Source: Labilithrix luteola (GTDB lineage Bacteria > Myxococcota_A > Polyangia > Polyangiales > Polyangiaceae). Taken from it: 64,000 nucleotides of DNA. Below the pieces are notes generated by a model. It was not told the DNA's origin. It saw only the letters and a list, made by a program, of their open reading frames with translations, and did no database searches. The translations under genes were made by a program, and so were the position numbers. Location: assembly GCF_001263205.1 (NCBI RefSeq), contig NZ_CP012333.1:10087501-10151500 (forward strand). Direction: 5' to 3'. Every line of letters begins with the position of its first letter. Positions within the stretch are counted from its first letter, which is position 1. Of the stretch, positions 45,411 through 53,683 are shown one piece after another.

Positions 45411-45851
45411 TCACTGTCCCGGCGGCTTCGGCAAACACGCGGCGAGAGCACCGCCACCGACGAAGCACGTGGAGCCCTGGATGCAGTCGTTGTCCGACGT
45501 GCAGGGGAACGCGCACTTGCCGTACTGCGTGTTGCACTTGTGCGTCATGCACTGCGAGTCGTTCTGGCAGGGCAGCGCCGTGGGGCCAGGGACCGAGAGC
45601 GCGCCGCCGGCCGCGGGCTGCTGCTGCGGGTAACCGGGCTGCGCGCCCTGCTGCGGATAGCCGGGCTGGGCCCCCTGCTGCGGGTAGCCCTGCTGCGGGT
45701 AGCCCTGCTGCGGGTAGCCCTGCTGGCCGTAAGGCTGCGCGCTGCCCATGGGAGCGTTGGCAGGCGGAGTTTCATCCTTCTTCCCGCAGGCCGCCGTCAG
45801 GCAAGCAGCCACGGTGACGACACCCACGATGACAGCCGAGATCCTTCGCAT
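45411..45851 (-). CDS. Lipoprotein with GYPQQ repeats and Cys-rich tail
   Basis: A 146-residue exported protein. The signal MRRISAVIVGVVTVAACLTA ends at a lipobox with Cys about residue 22 (AACGKK). Residues about 40-75 repeat GYPQQ five times, twice spaced by GAQP. The last ~60 residues have eight cysteines (CQNDSQCMTHKCNTQYGKC then C, DNDC, STC and ACL), giving four possible disulfides. The pattern is similar to Dickkopf/EB-type cysteine modules common in myxobacterial lipoproteins. Function unknown. A convergent arrangement with ligD and divergent from the next gene. Confidence 0.65.
   Translation of the reverse strand: MRRISAVIVGVVTVAACLTAACGKKDETPPANAPMGSAQPYGQQGYPQQGYPQQGYPQQGAQPGYPQQGAQPGYPQQQPAAGGALSVPGPTALPCQNDSQCMTHKCNTQYGKCAFPCTSDNDCIQGSTCFVGGGALAACLPKPPGQ
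45618..45726 (-). repeat. Tandem codon repeat encoding GYPQQ units
   Basis: The 15-base unit that encodes Gly-Tyr-Pro-Gln-Gln (plus-strand form CTGCTGCGGGTAGCC) recurs in five near-identical copies, two of them separated by an extra 12 bases. It is wholly inside the lipoprotein gene and stays in frame. Confidence 0.8.
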
Positions 45852-46057
45852 GCGACTCTCCTTACAAGCTACCGAGGACCCGTTCGAGCGCCGTCAGCCG
45901 CCGCGCGGGTGTGCATTACAACTATCGACAGGTCGCCGGAGCGTCAACGTCCCTCCGGTGCCGAAAGGGCAACGCGGGCCTACACACAGACCTTACAGAG
46001 GCCAGTCGCGAACTTCCGTTCGCTCCTTCGGACGCGATGCAGTAGGGTCCGTGCACC

Positions 46058-46807
46058 ATGCGCGCGCGCGCAGTCGTTCATCGTTTTCCGTACGTTTTCT
46101 CGGGTCCGAATCGAGGCCTCACGCGCAGTCTCGTTCAGGGGCTCTCTCGCGCGATCGGGTTCGGCTTCGCGTTCGGCGCACTCGTTGCGTGCTCACGTGG
46201 AGAGCCGCCTGCGCCCATGGGCATCGACGCGGCGGTCGCTCCTTTGCCGGCGCCCGCCGCGGCATCGTCCGATGCCAACGCTGCGACCGACGCATCGACG
46301 GCCACGACAGGAGCAACCGCCGCCGCAGGAGCCGACGGCGGAGTCGATCCAGGCACGCTTCCCCAAACGCACGACAAGCCGAAAGCATCGGGGCCCGCGT
46401 TCGATGCGCGCATCGCTGCGCTCTGGGAGGGCATCGCCAAAGACGATCCCGATCTCGCGCTGCCGGCGTTCTTTCCCGTGACCGCGTACGAGCAAGTAAA
46501 GGCCATCCCCTCGCCTTCCTCCGATTGGCGACGCCGACTCGTGGCCGCGTACAAACGAGACATCCACGCGCTCCACAAGCGACTCGGCGACTCGGCCGAT
46601 CGCGCCAAGCTCGTTCGCGCCGAAGTTCCTGACGATCGCGCGCGCTGGGTCGACCCCAACGAAGAGACGAACAAGCTCGGTTACTACCGCGTCTACGGCA
46701 CGCGCATGATTTACGAGGTTGACGGAAAGGAGCGCGGCTTCGACGTGAGCTCGCTCATCTCGTGGCGCGGCGAGTGGTACGTGGTGCATCTCACCGGCTT
46801 CAAGTGA
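46058..46807 (+). CDS. Lipoprotein with C-terminal unknown domain
   Basis: A 249-residue exported protein. After about 30 residues of N-terminal extension comes a hydrophobic stretch (AIGFGFAFGALVACSRG), so it is probably lipidated at the Cys. An Ala/Asp/Thr-rich linker (about 50-100) leads to a folded domain: ARIAALWEGIAKDDPDLALP, FPVTAYEQVKAI, and SSLISWRGEWYVVHLTGFK at the end. The pattern of a small cystatin/NTF2-like domain is possible but unproven. ATG 46058 is used; a shorter start near 46130 would make a more normal signal. Confidence 0.6.
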   Translation: MRARAVVHRFPYVFSGPNRGLTRSLVQGLSRAIGFGFAFGALVACSRGEPPAPMGIDAAVAPLPAPAAASSDANAATDASTATTGATAAAGADGGVDPGTLPQTHDKPKASGPAFDARIAALWEGIAKDDPDLALPAFFPVTAYEQVKAIPSPSSDWRRRLVAAYKRDIHALHKRLGDSADRAKLVRAEVPDDRARWVDPNEETNKLGYYRVYGTRMIYEVDGKERGFDVSSLISWRGEWYVVHLTGFK

Positions 46808-47037
46808 CCGCGCGACCACGCGCGTCGTGAGACGACGGGGAGCGCATCCGCGAAGAGCTCGGCCGCACGCGAATTGGACGAGCTACGACGCGCCGCCGCC
46901 GTTTTTGCTCGCCACATCGGGGCGACCTTGGCCCCGCCGGCGTCGCATCGATTTGCGGCAAATCTCGATTCGCAAAGAATTCCAAGCGAAACGGATGCGC
47001 ACAGGCCGTGCAACGTCGGGCCCCCGAGGTCGATGTC

Positions 47038-47508
47038 ATGCGGGTCTACCCCATCCACGAACAAGTGCACGGCGTGGAACACGACGATCGGTGGGACGAC
47101 GAGCCGCCGACGACGCCGACACCCGGCCACCCGGCGTTCCGAGACTCCTCGGTCGGCCCGACCGACGCGCTCATTCGGATCACGTCGCACACCGATCGAG
47201 GCTCGTCGGACCGCTTCGTCCAGAGATTCCTCGCCCTGATGCTCGCCGGCGTGACGGACGAGCTCGTCGGCGAGATCGTGGCGGTCGGCTCGGGGCTCCA
47301 GAGCGTGCGTGTCGGCGATCGCGTCGTGATCCCGGCCACAGTCCGCTGCACGCGGGTGAACAACGTTGCTGGCGACAGCGCGCGCGTCCTTCGCGTGCCC
47401 GCCGCCGATCGCAACCTGATGAAGGTGCCCGAGGAGCTGCGGAACGAGTCCGACGAACGCATCCTCTTTCTCTATCGACGCCGCCTGGAGTGGCTCGACC
47501 CAGGCTGA
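47038..47508 (+). pseudogene. Decayed zinc-dependent alcohol dehydrogenase (formaldehyde-dehydrogenase type)
   Basis: The frame retains GPTDALIRITSHTDRGSSDR, where functional enzymes have ITSTAICGSDLH, so the catalytic zinc Cys and nearby His are lost. It continues LVGEIVAVGSGLQSVRVGDRVVIPA, the GroES-fold core of the family. The four-Cys structural zinc lobe is deleted. It resumes RVLRVPAADRNLMKVPEEL and ILFL, then drifts and stops; the Rossmann domain is missing. Gene fragment of about 155 codons, surely non-functional as an ADH. Confidence 0.65.
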
Positions 47509-47611
47509 GGAGCGCGTCCATCCGGAGAGCGCCCGTACCGAGCGGTGCCTGAAACAGCGATAGAGACGTCCTCCTCCGAGCCAAATCGACTGCGATCGGT
47601 TTCAGAAGGGG

Positions 47612-47640
47612 TGGACGTCGGCGCCCAGCGAAGGTATCGA
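47612..47640 (+). promoter_or_regulatory. Candidate promoter of tRNA-Lys
   Basis: TGGACG (47612-47617), a 17-base spacer and TATCGA (47635-47640) form a weak sigma-70-like pair whose start site would fall about 8 bases before the tRNA. The match is modest (four and three of six), so this is only a candidate. Confidence 0.3.
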
Positions 47641-47655
47641 GGGGTGTCTGTTTTC

Positions 47656-47728
47656 GGGCCTATAGCTCAGTCGGTAGAGCTGCGGACTTTTAATCCGTAG
47701 GTCCCGGGTTCAAGTCCCGGTGGGCCCA
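47656..47728 (+). tRNA. tRNA-Lys (anticodon TTT)
   Basis: A 73-base cloverleaf. The acceptor GGGCCTA (47656-47662) pairs with TGGGCCC (47721-47727) with one G-T wobble, and A47728 is the discriminator. The anticodon arm is GCGGA-CTTTTAA-TCCGT, giving anticodon TTT for lysine. The T arm is CCGGG-TTCAAGT-CCCGG. The 3' CCA is not encoded; the genome continues CTC. No other tRNA is adjacent. Confidence 0.95.
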
Positions 47729-47804
47729 CTCAAGTTTGTCGCGCTTCGCGCGAGGCGTTTCAGGGGAGGTCGCGCGGCGAGCTTCTTCCGCGTCGTGCCG
47801 TAAG

Positions 47805-48033
47805 TCGCACCTACGCGACTGGGAGGGCGGCCGGCTTCACGTCGGACAGACGCCAAGCCCGCGCGGGGTTCGAGGTTCGCGGCAGGCGAGCGGGCCTTCG
47901 ACCTTGTGTTGTGCCCCGAGTCGCGACTACGCGATTGAGAGAGCGGCCAGCTTCACGTCGGACGGGCTCCGAGCTGCAGCAGCGGGTTCGAGATTCGCGG
48001 CGTCCGCAGGGACCTTCGACTTCGTCCCCCGAG
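47805..48033. repeat. Two-copy imperfect tandem repeat downstream of tRNA-Lys
   Basis: A unit of about 114 bases occurs twice (47805-47920 and 47921-48033). Shared blocks in the same order include CTACGCGA, GCTTCACGTCGGAC, GGGTTCGAG, TTCGCGGC, CCTTCGAC and CCCCGAG. A degraded end of a further copy precedes it, and TCGCG after 48033 begins another. No gene of known family covers it. The 552-base gap 47729-48280 is otherwise empty of recognisable genes. Confidence 0.7.
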
Positions 48034-48280
48034 TCGCGTGAGCGAGAACAATCGCCACAGGTCCCGCGCTCGGCGGCCTTCGTGCCACGGGGGGGCGCGT
48101 CCGGAATCTGGCGAACCTGCCGTTCGGTGCCGCCGATCGGCGCGCAAGTGGGCGACGCCAGGTGGCGCCTCGGCGTCGTGCCCTCCGCCGGAGGGTTCGC
48201 GCGCGCGTCGGCATACCCGGTGCATCGCGGCGCGCCCCAAACCGCACGTCGGACACGTGCCTGGAACGGGAGAGAGGTCC

Positions 48281-48598
48281 ATGAAAGTCTCAGGGTTCGT
48301 ATTGGCTGGGCTCGTCGCTTACGGCATTTTGTCCGCGTGCGGCGGTGGCAGTGAGCCGAAGGCGCCCGAGGTGACTCCTCCGACGGAGCCGCCGGTCACC
48401 AATCCGGCGGGCACGGCGCCAGGCGGCTCGGCAACCCCGTCGACGGGCGCCGGAACAGGCACAGCGCCGACGGGCCCGGGCGCAACTGTCCCCGGAACGT
48501 CCGGCCCGGCCCCTGGCTCGACCTCGACCATCACGAACCCGTCGCCCTCCACGACGACTGTGATGGACGCGGGTGCCAAGAAGCCGGGTTCGAAGTAA
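48281..48598 (+). CDS. Small Pro/Thr-rich lipoprotein
   Basis: A 105-residue protein. MKVSGFVLAGLVAYGILSAC is the signal with the lipid-anchor Cys at residue 20, followed by GGG and then ~80 residues of Pro, Thr, Ser, Gly and Ala. No folded domain is evident, so it is probably a tethered disordered surface protein. GGGAGAGAGG upstream (48268-48277) is a strong ribosome-binding site and supports the ATG at 48281 over longer frames. Confidence 0.7.
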   Translation: MKVSGFVLAGLVAYGILSACGGGSEPKAPEVTPPTEPPVTNPAGTAPGGSATPSTGAGTGTAPTGPGATVPGTSGPAPGSTSTITNPSPSTTTVMDAGAKKPGSK

Positions 48599-48607
48599 TC
48601 GCGTCGC

Positions 48608-49327
48608 TCACCGAACGCCGGTGGGGCTCAGCCTCATCGGCGTGACGCGCTCGGTGCCGGCGAGATCGTTGGCGAGAACCGCGTCGCATAGCTCGATGAC
48701 GCCCTCGCCTCGGACCTTCGTCAGCACGAGGTCCGCCCTGCGCTTGAGTGCGGGCACAGCATTCCCCACGGCGACACCGATACCGCAGGCTTCGAGCAGC
48801 GAATGATCGTTTTCGGCGTCGCCGACGGACACCACCTGCTGCGCGGGAATTCCGAGCTCGGCGAGCGCCGCTTTGAGACCGCTCGCCTTGTTGATGCCCG
48901 ACGGCAGAACCATGACTGCGCCCTTGTTGAAGATGACCTCGAGCTCGAGGCCCATCTCCCGAATGACGTCGAGCACGACCTGCTCGTGCGGCTGCCACGT
49001 CGCGAGGACGATGCGTCCGCACGAAAGCGGAGTGACTCCCCGCTCCATCAGGGTCGCCGCAAAGTCAGGCGGCGGAGGTGATGCGAGGGGACGCTCGGTC
49101 GGTGGACGCGGCGTGTAGAGCAGCGCGCCGTTCTCGGCGACGATCGCATCGAACACATCGAGGTAGTGACACGCGCGCATCAGATCTTCGAGCTCGCGGC
49201 CGGTGACGAGGACAAGCTTCCGTCCGGATCGTCGAAGGCGCAGCAGCGCATCGATCACCTCGGGTCGAACGACGCCGTCGTCGGCCAGCGTTCCGTCGTA
49301 GTCCGTCGCGAGAGCCAGAAATCGCAT
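48608..49327 (-). CDS. HAD-superfamily (IIB/Cof-type) phosphatase
   Basis: A 239-residue hydrolase. Motif I is DYDGTLADDG (both Asp present), motif II is VLVTGRE, and motif IV is VGDAENDHSLLEACG with its metal Asp residues. The Lys of motif III sits in INKASGLKAAL. A cap insert between motifs II and III and the total size fit sugar-phosphate or nucleotide phosphatases of the Cof/SPP type. Substrate unknown. The ATG at 49327 begins RFLALATDYDG; upstream in-frame starts would add ~44 unrelated residues. It converges with the lipoprotein gene nine bases away. Confidence 0.85.
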   Translation of the reverse strand: MRFLALATDYDGTLADDGVVRPEVIDALLRLRRSGRKLVLVTGRELEDLMRACHYLDVFDAIVAENGALLYTPRPPTERPLASPPPPDFAATLMERGVTPLSCGRIVLATWQPHEQVVLDVIREMGLELEVIFNKGAVMVLPSGINKASGLKAALAELGIPAQQVVSVGDAENDHSLLEACGIGVAVGNAVPALKRRADLVLTKVRGEGVIELCDAVLANDLAGTERVTPMRLSPTGVR

Positions 49328-49418
49328 TTGTCGCCGAGCCTCGTGAAAGAAGGTGCAACCGACGTTCCTACGGTGGAGCTCACGAAGCCCTCGAGAAACG
49401 CGTGATCCCCGCACCGAA

Positions 49419-49463
49419 GCGTGTGGCGCCTCCGCCGCCATCGTCCGCGAAGACGCCACACGC
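49419..49463 (-). terminator. Long hairpin downstream of the minus-strand membrane protein gene
   Basis: GCGTGTGGCG (49419-49428) and CGCCACACGC (49454-49463) are perfect complements over a 25-base loop, 20 bases beyond the stop of the gene ending at 49484. No T-run is present on either strand, so it may be a processing or stability element and not an intrinsic terminator. Confidence 0.35.
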
Positions 49464-49483
49464 CTCGGGTCGTGAGCCGTCCA

Positions 49484-50194
49484 TCAGAAAGTACCGTACG
49501 CACCAACGCCGGCTCCCCTGCCCATCGAGGTCGGGGTCACGTGAACCTCGGGCTTCGGCGGCGGCGCCGACTTCGCCAAGCTCCGCGAGTGCGACGCCGA
49601 ATCCGGCACGAACAGCGACGCCACGGCCAAGCCGACACCGACGCCCTGCACGACGCCGCTCGCCACGAGGAACGCATTGTTCACGTCCTCGCGAGCACCG
49701 CACTGACCAAAGCCGCACTCGCGCGTTCCCATGTCGAGCCACGGACCGACGACCGGGATGTACAGCTTCTCGTCCGCCTCGGTGCTGCTGATCGCGGCCG
49801 TGATGACCGACGCGCCGTACGCACCGAGGAACATGGCGCCGCCGGTGAAAAGGAGCGGACGGTTCGGAATCCACGGCTTCTTCTCCGCGCCGACGTTCTC
49901 CTCGTACTCGGCCGACGTCGTGGTGGTCGGCTGCGGCGTGATCTCCGGCAACGTCGTGCTGGGCGTCGGCGTGTACGGCGTCATCGGATACTGGCCGTTC
50001 GGATACTGCGAGCTCGGAGGCGTCGTGCCAGGCGGCACGGTGTCTGTCGTGTCCGGCTTCGTCGGGTTGATCCCCGGGGACGGACCGGGCACCGAGGGCG
50101 TCTGGTCGGTGTCGTCCGCTCGGCCAACGCCCGTCCACGCGCAGGTGACGGCCGTGACGGCCAGCACGGCCAAGGGCTTCTGGAACTTCATCAT
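49484..50194 (-). CDS. Exported protein with Pro/Thr-rich region and two hydrophobic segments
   Basis: A 236-residue protein. MMKFQKPLAVLAVTAVTCAW is a signal peptide with likely cleavage near VGRAD. Residues about 35-95 are Pro/Thr-rich. Then come LLFTGGAMFLGAYGASVITA and FLVASGVVQGVGVGLAVASL, two hydrophobic segments that may be membrane-embedded hairpins. Two cysteines lie between (RECGFGQC). The C-terminus is PPPKPEVHVTPTS. It looks like a common myxobacterial envelope protein, function unknown. Two adjacent ATGs at 50194 and 50191 make the start slightly ambiguous. Confidence 0.7.
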   Translation of the reverse strand: MMKFQKPLAVLAVTAVTCAWTGVGRADDTDQTPSVPGPSPGINPTKPDTTDTVPPGTTPPSSQYPNGQYPMTPYTPTPSTTLPEITPQPTTTTSAEYEENVGAEKKPWIPNRPLLFTGGAMFLGAYGASVITAAISSTEADEKLYIPVVGPWLDMGTRECGFGQCGAREDVNNAFLVASGVVQGVGVGLAVASLFVPDSASHSRSLAKSAPPPKPEVHVTPTSMGRGAGVGAYGTF

Positions 50195-50591
50195 GGCTCT
50201 CCTCTCCTCGGTGCCGCGGTCGAGGTGACGCCGAGGCGGCACGCAACGGCAGGACTGCAACCGAGGTGCCGCATGCCCGCGGCCAGGCCGCAGCCGAAGC
50301 GGAAACGCGCGCCCGATGGCGAAGGGGACGAGGAGATTCGACGAAGGCTCGACCGACGCGATGAAACATCGTTCCGCAGCCCACGAGATTCGTTCTCGCC
50401 AACGTCATGCGGAAGGTCGACACACAATGGAGTTCGTGGGGCGAGTGCGAGCGATCGCCGGTCGCAAGGAACGCGCCCAGGAGCATTCCGACGACGTTCT
50501 CTCGCTCGAGTCGGCAAGGGCGCAGACGGCGCGCGCTTTGCGATGACGATGCGGGAGCCGCCGTGTCGGTTCACGCGGCGAAGGAGTCACG
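50195..50591. other. Gene-poor region upstream of the envelope protein gene
   Basis: About 400 bases without a supported gene. A 76-residue open frame at 50316-50546 has no signal, family resemblance or ribosome-binding site. GTGCCGC and GCGGCAC form a short inverted repeat at about 50210-50243. The promoter of the minus-strand gene probably lies here. Confidence 0.35.
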
Positions 50592-50915
50592 ATGGTCGTC
50601 TGGCCCGCCGAAGCAAGCCTCACCGCCGACGCCCGCGACGGGCTTCGTCGCTTCCGAGACACGAGCGCGTTCGCAGAGCTCGAAGAGTCGAATGAACGAT
50701 GGCGCATCGTTGCATGGCCATGGACACGCGAAGCGCCCATGACGGTTCAGCTCGAAAACGACGCGCACGAGGCCGTCGACTTCGTCGTGGACGAAGACGG
50801 CCTTTGGCGCATGAGCCAGGATCCGCGCGTGGTACGCGAGCGAACGATTCTGGAGCTCCAAGAGGATGCCGACGCGTTCGTCTTCGGCATTCCGCCGGAG
50901 AACGTCGAGCACTGA
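50592..50915 (+). CDS. Hypothetical small acidic protein
   Basis: A 107-residue soluble protein with ~20% acidic residues, alternating strands and helices: ERWRIVAWPWTREAP, VDFVVDEDGLWRMSQ, RTILELQEDADAFVFG. No family is recognised and there is no signal or membrane segment. The ATG follows CGAAGGAG at 50577-50584, a good ribosome-binding site that supports translation. It converges with the glycosidase gene, with 11 bases between the stops. Confidence 0.6.
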   Translation: MVVWPAEASLTADARDGLRRFRDTSAFAELEESNERWRIVAWPWTREAPMTVQLENDAHEAVDFVVDEDGLWRMSQDPRVVRERTILELQEDADAFVFGIPPENVEH

Positions 50916-50926
50916 GCGTCCGTCGG

Positions 50927-53464
50927 TCAGCGCAAGCGCAGGACGTCCCAGCGCACCCGGCGAGAAGTGGCGCCCTTGTCGACGACGAGCTCCAGATCTT
51001 CGTGCGCCACGCTCGACGAGGTACCGAGCGGTGTCGTCAGCCGGACGCGGTCGACGTCGCCATCGGGCCCTTGGGCCACACAACCGTCAGAGCACGTCGA
51101 CACCGCTGCGGGATCGACGACGGCAAGACCGCTCGCGGGCCCGGCCGATGACTTCCGCCGCGCCGTGAGCTCGGTGCCGTCGGCGAGGACGATGTGCGCG
51201 TCCTGGCCGGGCGCGAGCGCCACGATCACGTCCAGGCGATCACGAACACGATCGAGCGTGACGACCGCGGGATCCGTATCCGCCGTCGACACGGCGAGCG
51301 TCTCGATGGATGGGTCGAGCATCGGCACGATGCCTCCATCACGCACGAAGAGCGGGAGCTTGTCGAGCGGAGCGGGCGTCACATGCGCGCCGCCCCCCTC
51401 GACGACCGTGTGATCGTCGAAGTCGACCCACCTGCCGGGCGGAAACCACGTCGACTTGCTCGTCGCGCCGCGCGAGACCACCGGCGACGTGTAGAGCGAC
51501 GCGCCGAGGTAATAGGCGTCGTCCACCGCCCAAACCGCCGGCTCGTGCGGGTGATAGAGAAATGGGTGGCGCATGATGGGCATACCGGTCTGGTTCGCCT
51601 CGCGCGCAAGCACTTCGAAATAGGGCAGCAAGCGCGTATGGAGGCGGGCCATCGCGCCGTAGACGGTCACGGTCTCGTCGTCGTCCCAGAGCTTCCACTT
51701 GCTCCGATCGAAGAGCGGATTCGCACACGCGTTCTCCTCGAGCATGAACGGAGAAACGGCGCCGAACTCCGCCCAGCGCAGGTACATCTCCTTGTCGTGC
51801 GGGAAGTCGGTGATGCACTTGAACCCGCTGACGTCGCTGCCCCAGAGAGCGACACCACTCATGCCGAGGTTCAGTCCGCCACGAACCTGCGCCGGAAGGC
51901 CTTGCGTTACGTCGAACGTGGCTTCGGGGTCGCCGCTCCACACCATGGGCGCGTATTGCTGCGAGCCCGTGTAGCCGGAGCGCACGTAGAAGAGATAGTC
52001 GCCGGGGCGCTGCTTCTCCATCAAGTCGTGTGCGGCCTTGGCGCTGAGCACGGGAAAGATGTTGTGCACCTCCTCGCCGAGGCGCCCATCGCCGAAGCGC
52101 CATGGCCTCTGAACGTACTCGCCGAAGTCGTGCATCCAGCCGTCGTACCCGAGCGCCAGCGTGTGCCCGAGCAGGTCCTGGAACCAGGCCACGGCCGCTG
52201 CTTGCGTGAGGTCGATCGTCGCGAGGTCGAGAAGCTCACCGGAGATGAACGTGGTCTTGCCGACCGCGCCTTCCGGCGTCTTCGCGAAGAGGCCGTTCGC
52301 CGCGCCGAAGTCGGCATCCTGCTTCGAGCCATCCTTGCCGAACGCGACGTACGGGTTGTTGTACGCCACGACCTTGTAACCGGCCGCGTGCACGCGCTGG
52401 ATCCAGCTCGAGAGAACGCCTTCGCGCCCGACCTCGGAACGCGCGGGTAGGATGTGCGTGGCGTCGTCGAGAATCGTCGTCGGCACCTTGCGCTGGCGTA
52501 GGACCGTCCACTCGTCGACGCCGTTCACCTGGTTGTCGAAACTGACGCGACGCACGGGGCCGAAGGCCCAGGGTGCCGGAATCATCGAGCGCCCGGTATC
52601 CCGCGTGAAATGCTCGAGCGAAGCCGCGGGGTCGTCGTGAACGTAGACGATCGTTTCGAGCGACGTCGTGCTCGCTGCGATTCGGTACGCATCGTCGCGT
52701 TCGCTCCCGAGATGGGTCTCGGTACGGAACGTGGTCGGGAGGTGTACGGCGTACCCCGCGCTCGAGAGAAAGAACGGCACCGGGAAGTACGTCATCGACG
52801 GACCATTCGGCGACGGATTCTGAGGACCGCGAGGCTGATCTTCGCCTTGCCCGAGGCCGCCCTCTTCGGCCCAGGAGTAGAGCGAGAGCCCACGGTGGTC
52901 CACGCTCGCGAAGCGCTCGCCGAGCCCGAAGAAATGCTCGTCCGGTCGAAGAGCGAAAGCGATGCTCGTCTTGTTCCACACCTCGGGAGATGCGGGATCG
53001 GCGAAGCGCGCGGTCGTCTTCAGGTGGACCTTCGCGCCGTCGAGAAGCACGTCGACGACGATGGCGTTGCCGTCACCGGCGTCGAGCTCGAAGGTCGCGC
53101 CGCGATCGGACTGCGCCACGGTGACGGCGCTCGAAGGACGACGCCAGGGGCGTTCATCGGCGATCCAGCCGTCCCACCCCGGCAGCGGCATGACGTTCTC
53201 GCTGCCCATGTCGCGCGTTGCCCCAGGGCCTCCGTACGGATCTCCGTCGCCTCCGGGAAGCGTGGTGAGGATCTCCTTGCCTTCCCCATCGATCACCCGA
53301 ATCACGAACGGAGAAAGATCCACGCGCACCGAAGCCTCGACGCCATGCAGCTCGACGGGCGGCCCGCTCGACGCGGACATGTCACTCGAGCAGGCAGGAA
53401 CGAAGGCGAGTCCCGGCGCGAGCGACACGGACGCAGCGAGGGCGAAAAGTAGGCGCGCACGCAT
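50927..53464 (-). CDS. Glycoside hydrolase family 31 (alpha-glucosidase/xylosidase-like) lipoprotein
   Basis: An 845-residue secreted enzyme. MRARLLFALAASVSLAPGLA is the signal, with the lipid-anchor Cys in PACSSD. Following an N-terminal beta domain, the (alpha/beta)8 barrel carries the nucleophile region GYDGWMHDFGEYV (Asp of HDFGE), and the acid/base region follows in MSGVALWGSDVSGF. A typical GH31 beta-sandwich domain closes the protein. It would release alpha-linked glucose or xylose from oligosaccharides outside the cell. The ATG at 53464 is chosen because it begins the signal; one at 53500 is possible. It is divergent from the phosphoesterase gene. Confidence 0.9.
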   Translation of the reverse strand: MRARLLFALAASVSLAPGLAFVPACSSDMSASSGPPVELHGVEASVRVDLSPFVIRVIDGEGKEILTTLPGGDGDPYGGPGATRDMGSENVMPLPGWDGWIADERPWRRPSSAVTVAQSDRGATFELDAGDGNAIVVDVLLDGAKVHLKTTARFADPASPEVWNKTSIAFALRPDEHFFGLGERFASVDHRGLSLYSWAEEGGLGQGEDQPRGPQNPSPNGPSMTYFPVPFFLSSAGYAVHLPTTFRTETHLGSERDDAYRIAASTTSLETIVYVHDDPAASLEHFTRDTGRSMIPAPWAFGPVRRVSFDNQVNGVDEWTVLRQRKVPTTILDDATHILPARSEVGREGVLSSWIQRVHAAGYKVVAYNNPYVAFGKDGSKQDADFGAANGLFAKTPEGAVGKTTFISGELLDLATIDLTQAAAVAWFQDLLGHTLALGYDGWMHDFGEYVQRPWRFGDGRLGEEVHNIFPVLSAKAAHDLMEKQRPGDYLFYVRSGYTGSQQYAPMVWSGDPEATFDVTQGLPAQVRGGLNLGMSGVALWGSDVSGFKCITDFPHDKEMYLRWAEFGAVSPFMLEENACANPLFDRSKWKLWDDDETVTVYGAMARLHTRLLPYFEVLAREANQTGMPIMRHPFLYHPHEPAVWAVDDAYYLGASLYTSPVVSRGATSKSTWFPPGRWVDFDDHTVVEGGGAHVTPAPLDKLPLFVRDGGIVPMLDPSIETLAVSTADTDPAVVTLDRVRDRLDVIVALAPGQDAHIVLADGTELTARRKSSAGPASGLAVVDPAAVSTCSDGCVAQGPDGDVDRVRLTTPLGTSSSVAHEDLELVVDKGATSRRVRWDVLRLR

Positions 53465-53683
53465 CCCGCACAAACGTAACGCTCGCACGAACGTCCGCAA
53501 AAGAGTCCGCGCTGACGCGCCTCGCCGCGGCGAACGGCAAGGCGCTGAGAAGAACCGCGCGGTCGATCTCGAACAGCTCGATGACGGCGGGTTCCATTTC
53601 GACGGATCGACACTGCCGTCTCATTCCGTCTCAGGGCTCGCATTCCCGCGCGAGGGCCCAGGCCTACTGCTAACAGTGCCCAC

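Noticed and set aside
50316..50546. A 76-codon open frame in the gap upstream of the envelope protein
   Set aside because: No signal peptide, ribosome-binding site or family resemblance; composition like non-coding G+C-rich DNA.
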